From an uncultured Bacteroidales bacterium (lineage in GTDB: Bacteria; Bacteroidota; Bacteroidia; Bacteroidales; UBA932), in the NCBI GenBank assembly GCA_934725575.1, contig CAKVCK010000019.1, positions 15,433 to 79,432 of the forward strand: 64,000 bases of DNA, in the 5' to 3' direction. Shown in pieces: positions 33,671-43,600 of the stretch (positions are counted from its first letter, which is position 1; each line of letters begins with the position of its first letter). A model generated the notes under the pieces. It did not search any database. It saw only the letters and a list, made by a program, of their open reading frames with translations, and was not told the origin of the DNA. Position numbers and translations under genes: made by a program.

Positions 33671-36391
33671 CTATTTGCTCTGCTCGATGGCAGCCTGGGC
33701 CGCAGCCAGACGCGCGATAGGCACACGGAACGGTGAGCAGGAAACGTAGTCAACACCGATCTTGTTGAAGAAACGGATTGACGCAGGATCTCCACCGTGC
33801 TCTCCGCAGACACCGCACTTGAGGTCTGGCCTCTTTGAGCGGCCTGCCTGGATGCCGAACTCAACCAGTCTGCCCACACTCTTGGTGTCGATGGTCTGGA
33901 ACGGATCGGCGTCGAGGATCTTGTTGCCAAGATATTCACCCATAAAGGTTCCGACATCGTCACGAGAGAAGCCGAAGGTCATCTGGGTGAGGTCGTTGGT
34001 GCCGAATGAGAAGAACTCGGCGGCGCGGGCCATCCTGTCGGCGGTCAGGGCGGCACGAGGGATCTCGATCATCGTACCGAAGTTGTAAAGGATGAACTGA
34101 CGGGTGGTGCCTTCAACCTCAGCCTTCACCTTGTCGCAGATGGCTCTCTGGAAGCTAAGCTCACGGGCTGAGATGGTCACAGGGATCATGATCTCGGGAT
34201 GAGGGTTGAATCCTTCCTGCTGAAGCTCGGCGGTGGCGGTGAATATGGCCCTGTACTGGGTCTCGGCGATAAGAGGGTAGGACATGTGCAGACGCACTCC
34301 ACGGTGACCCATCATAGGGTTGACCTCGTGAAGAGCCTCGCCACGCTTCTCGATGTCCTCGACGGTGACACCAAGTTCCTTGGCAAGTTCCTCCTCCTTC
34401 TCCTCTGTCTTAGGCACGAACTCGTGGAGAGGCGGGTCAAGCAGACGGAAGACAACAGGCTTGCCGTCCATAATCTTCATGGTGCTCTTGGCGGAAGCCT
34501 TGATGTATGGCTCAAGCTCGGCGAGAGCCGCCTTTCTCTCCTCATCAGTGTTGCAGAGGATCATCTTGCGCAGTTTTGCGAGAGGCTGCTCGGAGTTCGC
34601 ACCGTAGAACATGTGCTCGATACGGAACAGGCCGATGCCCTCGGCTCCGAAGCTGAGAGCCTTCTGGGCATCCTCAGGAGTGTCGGCGTTGGTCCTGACA
34701 CCGATCTTGCGGAACTTGTCAACGATAGACATAAACTTGATGAACATAGGGTTCTCGGAAGCGTCCATCGTGTCGATCTTCTCTCCGTAAACGAATCCCT
34801 TTGTTCCGTTGAGGCTCATCCAGTCTCCTTCCTTGAATGTGACATCGCCGAAGGAAACAGCCTTGTCGGCGAAGTTAATCTTCATCGCCTCGCAGCCTAC
34901 GATGCAGCACTTGCCCCATCCGCGGGCAACAAGGGCGGCGTGTGAGGTCATACCTCCACGAGTGGTGAGGATACCGGCCGCGGCGCGCATACCCTCGATG
35001 TCCTCAGGAGAGGTCTCCTCACGGATGAGGATGGCCTTCTGTCCCTTGGCGTTGGCCTCCATAGCGGCCTCGGAGGTGAACACAACCTGACCTACGGCTC
35101 CGCCTGGTGAGGCTGGAAGGCCGATGGCGATGACCTTGGACTTCTTCTCGGAAGCAGGGTCGAGGATAGGGTGGAGAATCTCGTCGAGCTGTGAAGGAGA
35201 AACCCTCATCACGGCTGTCTTTTCGTCGATCATCTTCTCGTCAACCATATCCATAGCCATCTGCAGGGCTGCCAGTCCGGTTCTCTTGCCGATACGGCAC
35301 TGGAGCATCCAAAGATGTCCCTCCTGGATGGTGAACTCGATGTCCTGCATATCGTGGAAATGCTGCTCAAGTCTCAGGCGGATGTCGTCAAGCTCCTTGT
35401 AAACCTCCGGCATAGCGGTCTCAAGGGACTGGAGATCCTTGTTCTTCTCGGTCTTGGTGGCCTCGTTCAGAGGGTTAGGGGTACGGATTCCAGCAACCAC
35501 ATCCTCACCCTGGGCGTTGATGAGCCACTCTCCGTAGAACTTGTTGTCTCCGTTGGCAGGGTTACGTGAGAATGCCACACCGGTAGCGGACGTGTTGCCC
35601 ATATTTCCGAACACCATTGACTGCACGTTCACGGCTGTTCCCCAGTCATCAGGAATCTTCTCGATCCTTCTGTAGGCGATGGCCCTCTTGCCGTTCCAGG
35701 ACTTGAACACGCCGCCGATCGATCCCCAAAGCTGGGCCTCGGCGGTGTCAGGGAAGTCAACTCCAAGCACTTCCTTAACCTTTGCCTTGAACTTCTCGCA
35801 GAGATCCTTGAGCTCTTCGGCTGTGATGTCGGTGTCGGACTTGTAGCCCTTCTGCTCCTTGAGCTCCATCATCATCCTGTCAAGCTGCTGGCGGATTCCC
35901 TGGCCGTCGGCCGGCTCGATGCCCTCGGCCTTCTCCATAACGACATCAGAGTACATCATAATGAGACGTCTGTAAGCGTCATAGACGAACCTTGGGTTGC
36001 CTGTCTTCTGGATCATACCAGGAAGCGTGGCGGAGCAAAGACCGATGTTGAGGATGGTGTCCATCATACCAGGCATAGAGCTTCTTGCGCCAGAGCGGCA
36101 GCTTACGAGAAGCGGGTCGGACGGATCACCGAACTTCTTGCCCATAATGGTCTCGGTGGCCTTCAAAGCCTCTGCGACCTCTTTCTTGAGTTCATCAGTA
36201 TAGCCTCCGCCGAGTGAGTAATACTCAGCGCAGCATTCAGTTGTGATTGTGAATCCGGCAGGCACCGGCATACCGAGCTTGCTCATCTCGGCCAGATTGG
36301 CTCCCTTTCCTCCCAGGAGCTCACGCATCTGTCCATCGCCCTCCGCGGTCTTGCCGCCGAAACGATAGACTCTTTTCTTTTTGTCGAACAT
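33671..36391 (-). CDS. ppdK: Pyruvate, phosphate dikinase
   Basis: 906 residues, full length. ATP-grasp N-terminal domain (GGKGANLAEMSKLGMPVPAG at about 28-47), phosphohistidine swivelling domain with the catalytic His in TRGGMTSHAALVARGWGKCC (about 450-470), and a C-terminal PEP/pyruvate TIM barrel (GHRGVRLHMSYPLIAETQYR; terminal CGVCGEHGGDPASI). It interconverts PEP and pyruvate using ATP/PPi/Pi and is cytosolic; in anaerobic Bacteroidales it serves glycolysis or gluconeogenesis. Monocistronic, with its own promoter and terminator. Confidence 0.98.
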   Translation of the reverse strand: MFDKKKRVYRFGGKTAEGDGQMRELLGGKGANLAEMSKLGMPVPAGFTITTECCAEYYSLGGGYTDELKKEVAEALKATETIMGKKFGDPSDPLLVSCRSGARSSMPGMMDTILNIGLCSATLPGMIQKTGNPRFVYDAYRRLIMMYSDVVMEKAEGIEPADGQGIRQQLDRMMMELKEQKGYKSDTDITAEELKDLCEKFKAKVKEVLGVDFPDTAEAQLWGSIGGVFKSWNGKRAIAYRRIEKIPDDWGTAVNVQSMVFGNMGNTSATGVAFSRNPANGDNKFYGEWLINAQGEDVVAGIRTPNPLNEATKTEKNKDLQSLETAMPEVYKELDDIRLRLEQHFHDMQDIEFTIQEGHLWMLQCRIGKRTGLAALQMAMDMVDEKMIDEKTAVMRVSPSQLDEILHPILDPASEKKSKVIAIGLPASPGGAVGQVVFTSEAAMEANAKGQKAILIREETSPEDIEGMRAAAGILTTRGGMTSHAALVARGWGKCCIVGCEAMKINFADKAVSFGDVTFKEGDWMSLNGTKGFVYGEKIDTMDASENPMFIKFMSIVDKFRKIGVRTNADTPEDAQKALSFGAEGIGLFRIEHMFYGANSEQPLAKLRKMILCNTDEERKAALAELEPYIKASAKSTMKIMDGKPVVFRLLDPPLHEFVPKTEEKEEELAKELGVTVEDIEKRGEALHEVNPMMGHRGVRLHMSYPLIAETQYRAIFTATAELQQEGFNPHPEIMIPVTISARELSFQRAICDKVKAEVEGTTRQFILYNFGTMIEIPRAALTADRMARAAEFFSFGTNDLTQMTFGFSRDDVGTFMGEYLGNKILDADPFQTIDTKSVGRLVEFGIQAGRSKRPDLKCGVCGEHGGDPASIRFFNKIGVDYVSCSPFRVPIARLAAAQAAIEQSK

Positions 36392-36435
36392 ATTATTAAG
36401 AATTTGTTTTATAGACGTGCCATAAATACAGACTA

Positions 36436-36466
36436 CAAAATTACTAAAAAACTTTGGTTATAGCAA
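36436..36466 (-). promoter_or_regulatory. ppdK promoter
   Basis: On the minus strand TAATTTTG (36443-36436) fits TAnnTTTG, with TTG at 36466-36464 lying 20 bp upstream. The start codon is about 45 bp downstream. Confidence 0.6.
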
Positions 36467-36500
36467 TTGCGGAAAAATCAAAAGCCAAAGTCAAAAAATC

Positions 36501-36541
36501 AAAACCTGCCCCAGGCCTTTAAATGCAGCGGGGCAGGTTTT
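36501..36541 (-). terminator. Terminator of phoH
   Basis: Perfect 12-bp stem AAAACCTGCCCC (36501-36512) with GGGGCAGGTTTT (36530-36541), 17-nt loop, ending in an A/T-run on each side. It starts 9 bp after the phoH stop. Confidence 0.8.
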
Positions 36542-36549
36542 CTTTTCCT

Positions 36550-37923
36550 TTACAAAAGGCGTGACGCGATGTCGGAAAGCTCGCTCCTCTCACCGATTTT
36601 CAGGAATATGTGCTCGAACAGCTTCTGTCCGTCCATCTTCTCGTTCAGGTGCGACAGGCCGTTGGACCACTGGTCCAGATAAGGCTGGTCAATCTGGAAT
36701 ATGTCGCCTGTGAACACCATCTTTGTGCCTTCCCCGGCCCTCGTGATGATTGTCTTCACCTCGTTCGGCGTGAGGTTCTGGGCCTCGTCGCAGATCAGGA
36801 ACACCCGTCCAAGACTTCTGCCCCTGATGTAGGCCAGAGGCGAGATCAGCAGTTTCTCTTCCTTCAGCATAGCCTCGATCCTCAAAGCCTCCTTGCTCGA
36901 TGACCGGAACTGAGCCTTGATGACGTTCAGGTTGTCCATCAGCGGCTGGATGAACGGACTCATCTTGGTCTTCTGGTCTCCCGGAATGAATCCGATGTCT
37001 TGATTGCCAAGCACTATCGTAGGTCTCGTGAGGATGATCTGGTCAAAGTCCTTGGCCTGCTCCAAAGCGGCGGCCAGAGCCAGCAGAGTCTTTCCGGTTC
37101 CCGCTCCGCCGGTCATCGAGACCAACTGTATGGCGGGATTCAAGCAAGCGTCCAGCGCGAATTTCTGCTCGTCGTTTCGGGGCCGGATCCCGTAGGCCTC
37201 CTTGTTCTTGACCAGAACGACCCGTTCCTTGTTCCCGTCAAACCTTGCGCAGAGGGTCGTGTCTCCATTCCTGAACTTGTAAAGTTGGTTCGCTTTCGGC
37301 TTCACCTTGCAGACAGCCTTCCAATCAACGGACGTGTCCGGGCTGTAGGCCAGACTTTGGATCGCCTCCGGTGTGATCCCGTCGAGGTACTGGACCTCTT
37401 TGTTGGAGTTCTCGATCTTGTCCTCCTCGATCCTGTCGGTCAGGTAGTCCTGGACCTCCATTCCGGCGGCTTTCGCCTTCATCCTGAGGTTGATGTCCTT
37501 CGTGACGAGGGCTACGAACCTGTCCGGGTTGTTGTCTCTGGTCCAGATCGCCGTCGCAAGGATCCTATGGTCAGGAATATCATCATAAAACATCCCTTTC
37601 ATACTCTCCGGGAAAGGATGTCCCGGGTCTATCCTGATGTTGCCCAGGCCTTTCCCGATCGGCACGCCGTACTTCCCGAATGATTTCCCGTCGGTGATGC
37701 GGTCGATGTCCCTCATAAATCCTCTGGCGTTGAACGCCAGGTTGTCATTGCCTTTCTTGAATTTGTCAAGTTCCTCGATCACAGCGATCGGGATGACCAG
37801 ATCGTTGTCCTGGAACTTGCGGATGGCCTTGTAGTCGTGCAGGATGATGTTCGTGTCAAGAACAAAGATTTTGGGCTTCCTGCCGCCCCCTCCTCTGCGA
37901 GGAGTGTCAGCGTATCTTGCCAT
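36550..37923 (-). CDS. PhoH-family ATPase with N-terminal PIN domain
   Basis: 457 residues. PIN nuclease-like domain at 18-160 (KIFVLDTNIILHDYKAIRKF, acidic residues at D-T-N, E-E-L-D, D-R-I-T-D), linker, then a PhoH/helicase-like ATPase domain with Walker A GGAGTGKT at about 270-277 and Walker B LICDEAQN at about 380. PIN-PhoH proteins (PhoH2-like) are proposed to act in RNA unwinding and cleavage. It is downstream of the PurM-like gene by 17 bp on the same strand, so probably co-transcribed. Confidence 0.93.
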   Translation of the reverse strand: MARYADTPRRGGGGRKPKIFVLDTNIILHDYKAIRKFQDNDLVIPIAVIEELDKFKKGNDNLAFNARGFMRDIDRITDGKSFGKYGVPIGKGLGNIRIDPGHPFPESMKGMFYDDIPDHRILATAIWTRDNNPDRFVALVTKDINLRMKAKAAGMEVQDYLTDRIEEDKIENSNKEVQYLDGITPEAIQSLAYSPDTSVDWKAVCKVKPKANQLYKFRNGDTTLCARFDGNKERVVLVKNKEAYGIRPRNDEQKFALDACLNPAIQLVSMTGGAGTGKTLLALAAALEQAKDFDQIILTRPTIVLGNQDIGFIPGDQKTKMSPFIQPLMDNLNVIKAQFRSSSKEALRIEAMLKEEKLLISPLAYIRGRSLGRVFLICDEAQNLTPNEVKTIITRAGEGTKMVFTGDIFQIDQPYLDQWSNGLSHLNEKMDGQKLFEHIFLKIGERSELSDIASRLL

Positions 37924-37940
37924 ATATGTTATTAATAATG

Positions 37941-39098
37941 TCAGTCTTCTCCTTCCGAGGCCTGGCTGCTGAGCAGGGATTGCAGTATGCCTGCGATACC
38001 GCTGCCGCCGGCCTTCACATTGACTTCGCCGGTGCCGGTCGCGGGGTGACCCATAGGGTAGTAGGCGATGTCCTGAAGCAGGAATTCGGCATCGACATAG
38101 TCATAGTCGGAGTCCTTGATCTGGATGATCGCTCCCGGAACCTCCGAGAACAGGATCCTTAGCTTCTTGTCCTCGCCGTATGCGCTCATTATCCCGCTTA
38201 TGTCGATGTCGGCTCCGACATCCCCCGAACACATCAATTTCAGTGCCGTAAGCAGACCTCCATCACACACGGTGGCGGCTGACACAGCGATTCTGTCCTC
38301 GATGAACTCACGGATAACCTCGTAACAGTCAATAAAATAGTCTGCGTCTCCGATTTCCGGGAAATTGTCCCCGTTCTGCCCGAGGGCGTCACAGAGGAGC
38401 GACCCTCCAAGTCTGAAGTCACACGTGTCGAACGGAACATAGATGATCCAACTGTCAGGGTCGGCCACCAGTTTGTCCGGAACCGCCCTGCGGCGGCCAA
38501 GCACCGGATGCTCGCTGCCGAAAGGAGCGTCCTCTGGCAGGAATATGTCGTCTTCATCCGGGCTTTCAGCCTTTTCGCACGCCCCGACCTTGAAGGAGGT
38601 CTGGCAAACCCGCCCGCTTTCCGTGAACGAGTACCCGCTCAGGCATATTCCAAGATTGTTGATGTAGTCCGCGGTGGCTTCGGCGGACGAATAGAACGCC
38701 GCCATATTCCCGAGCGGCTTGCCGTTCCACTTCCATTTCGCGGCCAAGGTCAGGTCGCCGAGCTTGAAATGGCCGTTCAGCCACACCGCGTCTAGAAGCG
38801 CCTTGGCGATCCTGCCTCTGGTGTAGGGATCCGCGTACGCCGCCGGAAACGACCTGGGTTCGTCCAAAAGCGAAACGACTGTCGCAAGGTAGCCTTGAAC
38901 GTTCTGATTCTGAAACTTTTTCATTGATGGCGATGGATCCGTACTTTCGTCCACGACCGGCTCGAACTCCCCGTTATTCGGAACCACCCCTTCTTCTTTG
39001 GACGCGATGCAGTCATCAAGCATCTCAGCCGGAGTCAACCGTCTGGAAACGCCATCGATGATGTACTTCGAATGAAGCGCTGATGTTTTTTCTTTCAT
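37941..39098 (-). CDS. AIR-synthase-related (PurM C-terminal-like) protein
   Basis: 385 residues. Recognisable stretches correspond to the second half of PurL/PurM-type enzymes: YADPYTRGRIAKALLDAVWL, C-D-F-R-L-G-G-S-L-L, V-C-D-G-G-L-L-T-A-L-K-L-M and R-I-L-F-S-E-V-P-G-A-I-I-Q-I. These match the AIRS C-terminal fold that supports ATP/FGAM chemistry in purine synthesis. A full PurL is over 1,200 residues, so this is a stand-alone relative, not FGAM synthase itself. The first 90 residues are not recognised. Same operon as phoH. Confidence 0.6.
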   Translation of the reverse strand: MKEKTSALHSKYIIDGVSRRLTPAEMLDDCIASKEEGVVPNNGEFEPVVDESTDPSPSMKKFQNQNVQGYLATVVSLLDEPRSFPAAYADPYTRGRIAKALLDAVWLNGHFKLGDLTLAAKWKWNGKPLGNMAAFYSSAEATADYINNLGICLSGYSFTESGRVCQTSFKVGACEKAESPDEDDIFLPEDAPFGSEHPVLGRRRAVPDKLVADPDSWIIYVPFDTCDFRLGGSLLCDALGQNGDNFPEIGDADYFIDCYEVIREFIEDRIAVSAATVCDGGLLTALKLMCSGDVGADIDISGIMSAYGEDKKLRILFSEVPGAIIQIKDSDYDYVDAEFLLQDIAYYPMGHPATGTGEVNVKAGGSGIAGILQSLLSSQASEGED

Positions 39099-39126
39099 TC
39101 CGCTAGAATATGTCCGTAAATTTAAG

Positions 39127-39134
39127 TAAATTTG
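39127..39134 (+). promoter_or_regulatory. Promoter -7 box of folC
   Basis: TAAATTTG fits TAnnTTTG, 35 bp before the folC ATG; it lies in the 70-bp divergent gap with the PurM-like gene. Confidence 0.45.
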
Positions 39135-39168
39135 AGTTCAGTTCAAAAAACAAGTATATCGGACGATA

Positions 39169-40545
39169 ATGGAACCATTTTCCAAAAAGAGTTACCAGAG
39201 GAAGGTCGAGGCTATATTCACCAGATTCCCTTCGGTTCAGAAAGTTCCTTTCAAGGATGCCTACAAGCCCGGGCTTGAGAATATGCTCAAGTTCGAGGGA
39301 GTCTTGGGTAATCCGCATAAAAGCCTGAGGACGATACACGTGGCCGGCACGAACGGCAAGGGATCTGTCGCGAATATGCTCGCTTCGGCATTGTCCGCCT
39401 GCGGTCTCAGAGTCGGCCTTTACACCTCTCCGCACATTGTGGATTTCCGGGAGCGGATGAGGATTGTCGGGGAAAAACAGAGCGCCGGACTGGTGTCCGA
39501 GGAATATGTCTATGATTTCCTCTGCCGTTACGAGGCCGATATGGATGCCCTGAGCCTGTCGTTCTTCGAGATCACGACCGGAATGGCGTTCAAATGGTTC
39601 TATGATCAGAAAGTGGATGTCGCAGTGATCGAGGTCGGTCTCGGAGGCCGTCTTGACAGCACGAATGTCATAACCCCAGACCTTTCGATAGTCACAAGCA
39701 TAGCTCTGGATCATTGCGCCCTTCTTGGAAACACATTGGCTGAGATCGCCGCCGAGAAGGCCGGAATATTCAAGAAGAACGTCCCGGCCCTTGTCGGGGA
39801 GTATCTTCCTGAGACACGCCCCGTCTTTGAGGCCAAGTCTGCCGAGGTCGGCTGCCCGCTGACGTTCGCCGAGGATGTGGAACCTTCGCTGTGGCACCGG
39901 AGCGATGAGATTCTAAGGAATATGGACCTTCGAGGTGAGTACCAGAGGAAAAACCTCCGCACCGTGCTCGCCGCCATCGATATATTAAGGAATATGCCTG
40001 AATATGCCGGTCTGTCGGATTCCCGGGCTGTCGTCACCGCCATAGTCCGCACGGCTTCCAGAATGGGCTTCCACGGCCGTTGGGAAAGGCTTTCGCTCCA
40101 GCCGTTCATCATCGCGGACATCGGTCACAATCCGGCGGCCCTGAAAGAGAATTTCGCCCAGCTGGAGTCGATGGTGGCGGAAGGGGAGTGCTCCTCGTTG
40201 ATTCTGGTATATGCGATTATGGCCGACAAGGACTTGGATGGCATCATGCCGTTGATTCCGGCCGACGCCACCTGCATATTCACGAATCCTGAGATTCACC
40301 GCGCGCTTCCGGAGAAGGAACTGACGGCGCGGTACCGTGCTTTCTGTGTCGCTGAAGGAAGACCAGCCAACCGCATCTACGACGCTCCCGACGTGCGCGG
40401 AGCCCTTTCGATGGCTATCAACCTGGCCAGGGAGACCTCCCGTAAGCCGGAAGGCGCGGGCTTCGCTTTCCCGCTGATCTATGTCGGAGGCAGCACCTAC
40501 CTTGTGAGCGAGGCCGTGCAAATTCTGAAGTCCTTACAATTGTAG
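39169..40545 (+). CDS. folC: Bifunctional folylpolyglutamate synthase / dihydrofolate synthase
   Basis: 458 residues, normal length. Mur-ligase-type ATP-binding loop HVAGTNGKGSVANMLASAL at about 61-79, the folate-specific V-G-L-Y-T-S-P-H-I segment, E-V-G-L-G-G-R-L-D-S-T-N at about 158-169, S-I-A-L-D-H and C-terminal D-I-G-H-N-P-A-A-L. The enzyme adds glutamate to dihydropteroate and folates in the cytosol. Starts 70 bp from a divergent gene; the next gene follows after 92 bp and may have its own start. Confidence 0.96.
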   Translation: MEPFSKKSYQRKVEAIFTRFPSVQKVPFKDAYKPGLENMLKFEGVLGNPHKSLRTIHVAGTNGKGSVANMLASALSACGLRVGLYTSPHIVDFRERMRIVGEKQSAGLVSEEYVYDFLCRYEADMDALSLSFFEITTGMAFKWFYDQKVDVAVIEVGLGGRLDSTNVITPDLSIVTSIALDHCALLGNTLAEIAAEKAGIFKKNVPALVGEYLPETRPVFEAKSAEVGCPLTFAEDVEPSLWHRSDEILRNMDLRGEYQRKNLRTVLAAIDILRNMPEYAGLSDSRAVVTAIVRTASRMGFHGRWERLSLQPFIIADIGHNPAALKENFAQLESMVAEGECSSLILVYAIMADKDLDGIMPLIPADATCIFTNPEIHRALPEKELTARYRAFCVAEGRPANRIYDAPDVRGALSMAINLARETSRKPEGAGFAFPLIYVGGSTYLVSEAVQILKSLQL

Positions 40546-40637
40546 GATTTCTGGTTGTTATATAAGGTCACTTCGATGCCGAATCTTCTTGCAAGATTTT
40601 TGCAGGGCGGGATTTATACATAGCGATAACACTTTTA

Positions 40638-43600
40638 ATGATGAAAACCAATATGCTGATAACTTCCGCCATGGTGGCGATTTTTTGTCTTGTGGCTATA
40701 ACCACGGTCGCGTTTGTCAGAAAAGATAATGGTCAGAACCCTGCAAAGGACAACCTTGTGCTGACTGACCTGTGGAAGGAATATTCCGCCGCTCAGAAAG
40801 CCGACCGCCCGAAAGAAATGGCCTCCATTCTTGACGCCATCATCTCGAAAGCCAAGGCCGAACGTCTGAACTATGACTTCTACACCGCCGCCAACAGGAA
40901 GGTTGAGATTGTGGGCAACCGTGACTGGAAGCTGCGCGAGGAGTATGATAAGTGGCTTGACAAGGAGGTGGATGAATATGCCGAACCGATCGTGACCTTT
41001 TATCACCGGCGCTCCGAAGGGAGTCCTGCATCTCTCGTTGATTATGTTCTGATCAACAAGGCCAGGCTTCAGGCGGCCAGAAACGGCGCTTTCTACGGCG
41101 ACGGACTGGATGACCTGTGGACGGGGATGATCAAGGATGATTATGAATATGCCCTCTGGTTCCTGGCCGTCATCAATCGTTCGGAGAAGGCGATGTCGCT
41201 TCTGGGGGAATATGTCGGCGATTCCTACCCGAAGGCCGCCTACCTTGAGTACCGCCGGATGGCTGATAAGAACTATAAATACAATGATCAGGGACGTGCC
41301 GAGAAGATGGCCGCCGCCCGTTCGTTCGCGGATAAGTATGCTGGAAAGGCTATGTCCCTGTACGGCAAGGCCATCGTGTTCAGAGGCCGGTTTGACAGCC
41401 TGTCCAGGATTAGTGACTCTTATGCCGGCCAGAGATCTTCGGACGCCGAGCTTGTCGAAGCGTCTTATAAATCCCTTCGCAATGATTGCAGACTTGCCGA
41501 GAAGGAACGCCTGTCATATTCAAAAGGTATCGAAAAGGATATCGCCGGAAAGGTGAATGATTTCAAACTGTTGATGGAATCCCTTGACAGGAAGGAGATA
41601 GGAATAGCTTTCGAGAAAGGTGTCGCCGTCCTCACCATTCGCAATCTGGCGAAAGTCGATGTGGAGTTCGTTCAGGATGTCAAAGGAGCCAAGCCATTGA
41701 TCCGCAAGACGGTGAACAACCCCAGGAAAAGTTTTTATGTTCAAGACACTGTGAAGGTTGAACTTCCGAAATGCGATGACGGAGACTACATATTCACTGT
41801 AAGGAACGGGAAGGTGGTCTCAAAGGCCGAATGGGAAAAGAAGACCCTTTCCATCGCCGTGCGCAAGGACAGCGAGAAGCTGCGTTTCTTTGTCGCTGAC
41901 TATCTGACCGGCGAGCCTGTGGAAAAGGTTGATCTTGAGCTACTTCGCTCAGGTAAGACCATTGCCGGGGCCAAGGATGTGGAACTTTGCAAGGACGGAT
42001 TCACTCCTTTGCCTGAAGACATTGCTGGCAGTCTGAAGAACGGTGCGGCGAGCTGTCTGGTCGCGTCATACCGTGATCAGGACGGATTCCTCCACAAGAC
42101 TGATGAACACTACATCTACGGGAACTCTGGTTATGTGTCGGATCAGAATGACGATCCGGGAACGTTCTGCGAGATATTCACGGACAAGTCGGCCTACAAT
42201 CCGGGAGAGAAGGTGGAGTTCAAGGCCGTCCTTTACAAAGGAGACATGGGCAAGAGCCTGCATACCTTGGAGGCCGGTGTCAAAGTGAAGGCCGAACTCG
42301 TCAATGCTGAGGACAAGTCAATCGGGAACAAAGAATTGACTACCAATGAATATGGCTCTGTGGCTGGCTCGTTTGACATCCCTTCCGGAGACAGGAACGG
42401 TCATTTTCAGGTGTGGGTCACCGGCGCTGGCGTGAACTCGTCGAAAGGAATCGTCGTGGATGAGTTCATCCTTCCGACCTACGACCTTGCCTTTGACAAG
42501 ACCGACAGGCTTTTCATTGCCGGCGACACCGTTGAGGTGACCGGCAAGGTGTCCAGTTTCAGCGGACATCCGCTGTCTGCCGCATCAGTGACCTATTCTG
42601 TTGGCCGGCACGGGAGAACTTTCGCCTCGGGAAAACTGCTTTTGGATGCGGACGGTTCGTTCACGGTACGCTTCGGAACTGATGACAATGATGGCCTCGC
42701 CTTCTATGGCGTGACCGTCAAGGTGACGGATGCGACAGGGGAGACAAAGGAATTCTCCAGGATGGTCTCGGCTCTGAAATATTTCAACCTTGCTGTTGAT
42801 GTGGCAAATGCGTCCAAGGGTGACATCAATCCTTCGGATGGCGCATGGCGCGGCACTCCATTTATGGTTTCCGGAGATAAGGCCATTGTGTCGTTCGGAG
42901 TCAAGGATTCGAGAGGCGGTAAGGTTAACTCTCCTGTTGAAGTAAGGTATTTATTGTCAGATGATTCTGGCAAGAATTTGGCTTCTGGCGAGACGTTCTC
43001 CGGCAAGACTGAGGAACTCGCGCTTCCGGCGGCCGGAATGTACCTGCTTGAGGTTAATGCTGAAATCGTCAGGGAAGACGGCCGTAAGGTGACTGCCCAG
43101 ACAAAGTTGATGATACTTCGTGTGGATGATTCGGCTACCGTACTTGATGCTAAGGTCAAGAACATATTTAAGTTGGTGGGCGGCTGCGCTGACGGCATCT
43201 TGAAAACCGGTGAGGACATCAAGGTTCAGTTCGGTGTCGGGGAAGGCCCTGTCTGGGCTGTGGTGGAGCTGTTCGGGGACAAGCGTCAGCTGCTTGAGCA
43301 CAAGATGATCCATCTTGACGGCAAGGTGGGAGAAAAGGGCTCTTTGACGGAAATTGTATATGATTATAAGGAGGAATATCCTGACGCCGTCCGGTTGATG
43401 GTATTCTATTTCCGGGACGGGTCGAGACGCATGTTCAACCAGGAGTTCAGGCGTGAGCGCAAGACTCTTGAACTGCCGCTGGCATTCTCTTCGTTCACGG
43501 ACAAGGCTTTGCCTGGTACGGAATATTCATTGGCTTTGAAGTCTGTCCCTGGCGTTGAGGCTGTGGCGACCGTGTTTGACAAGAGCTCGGAACTGATCTC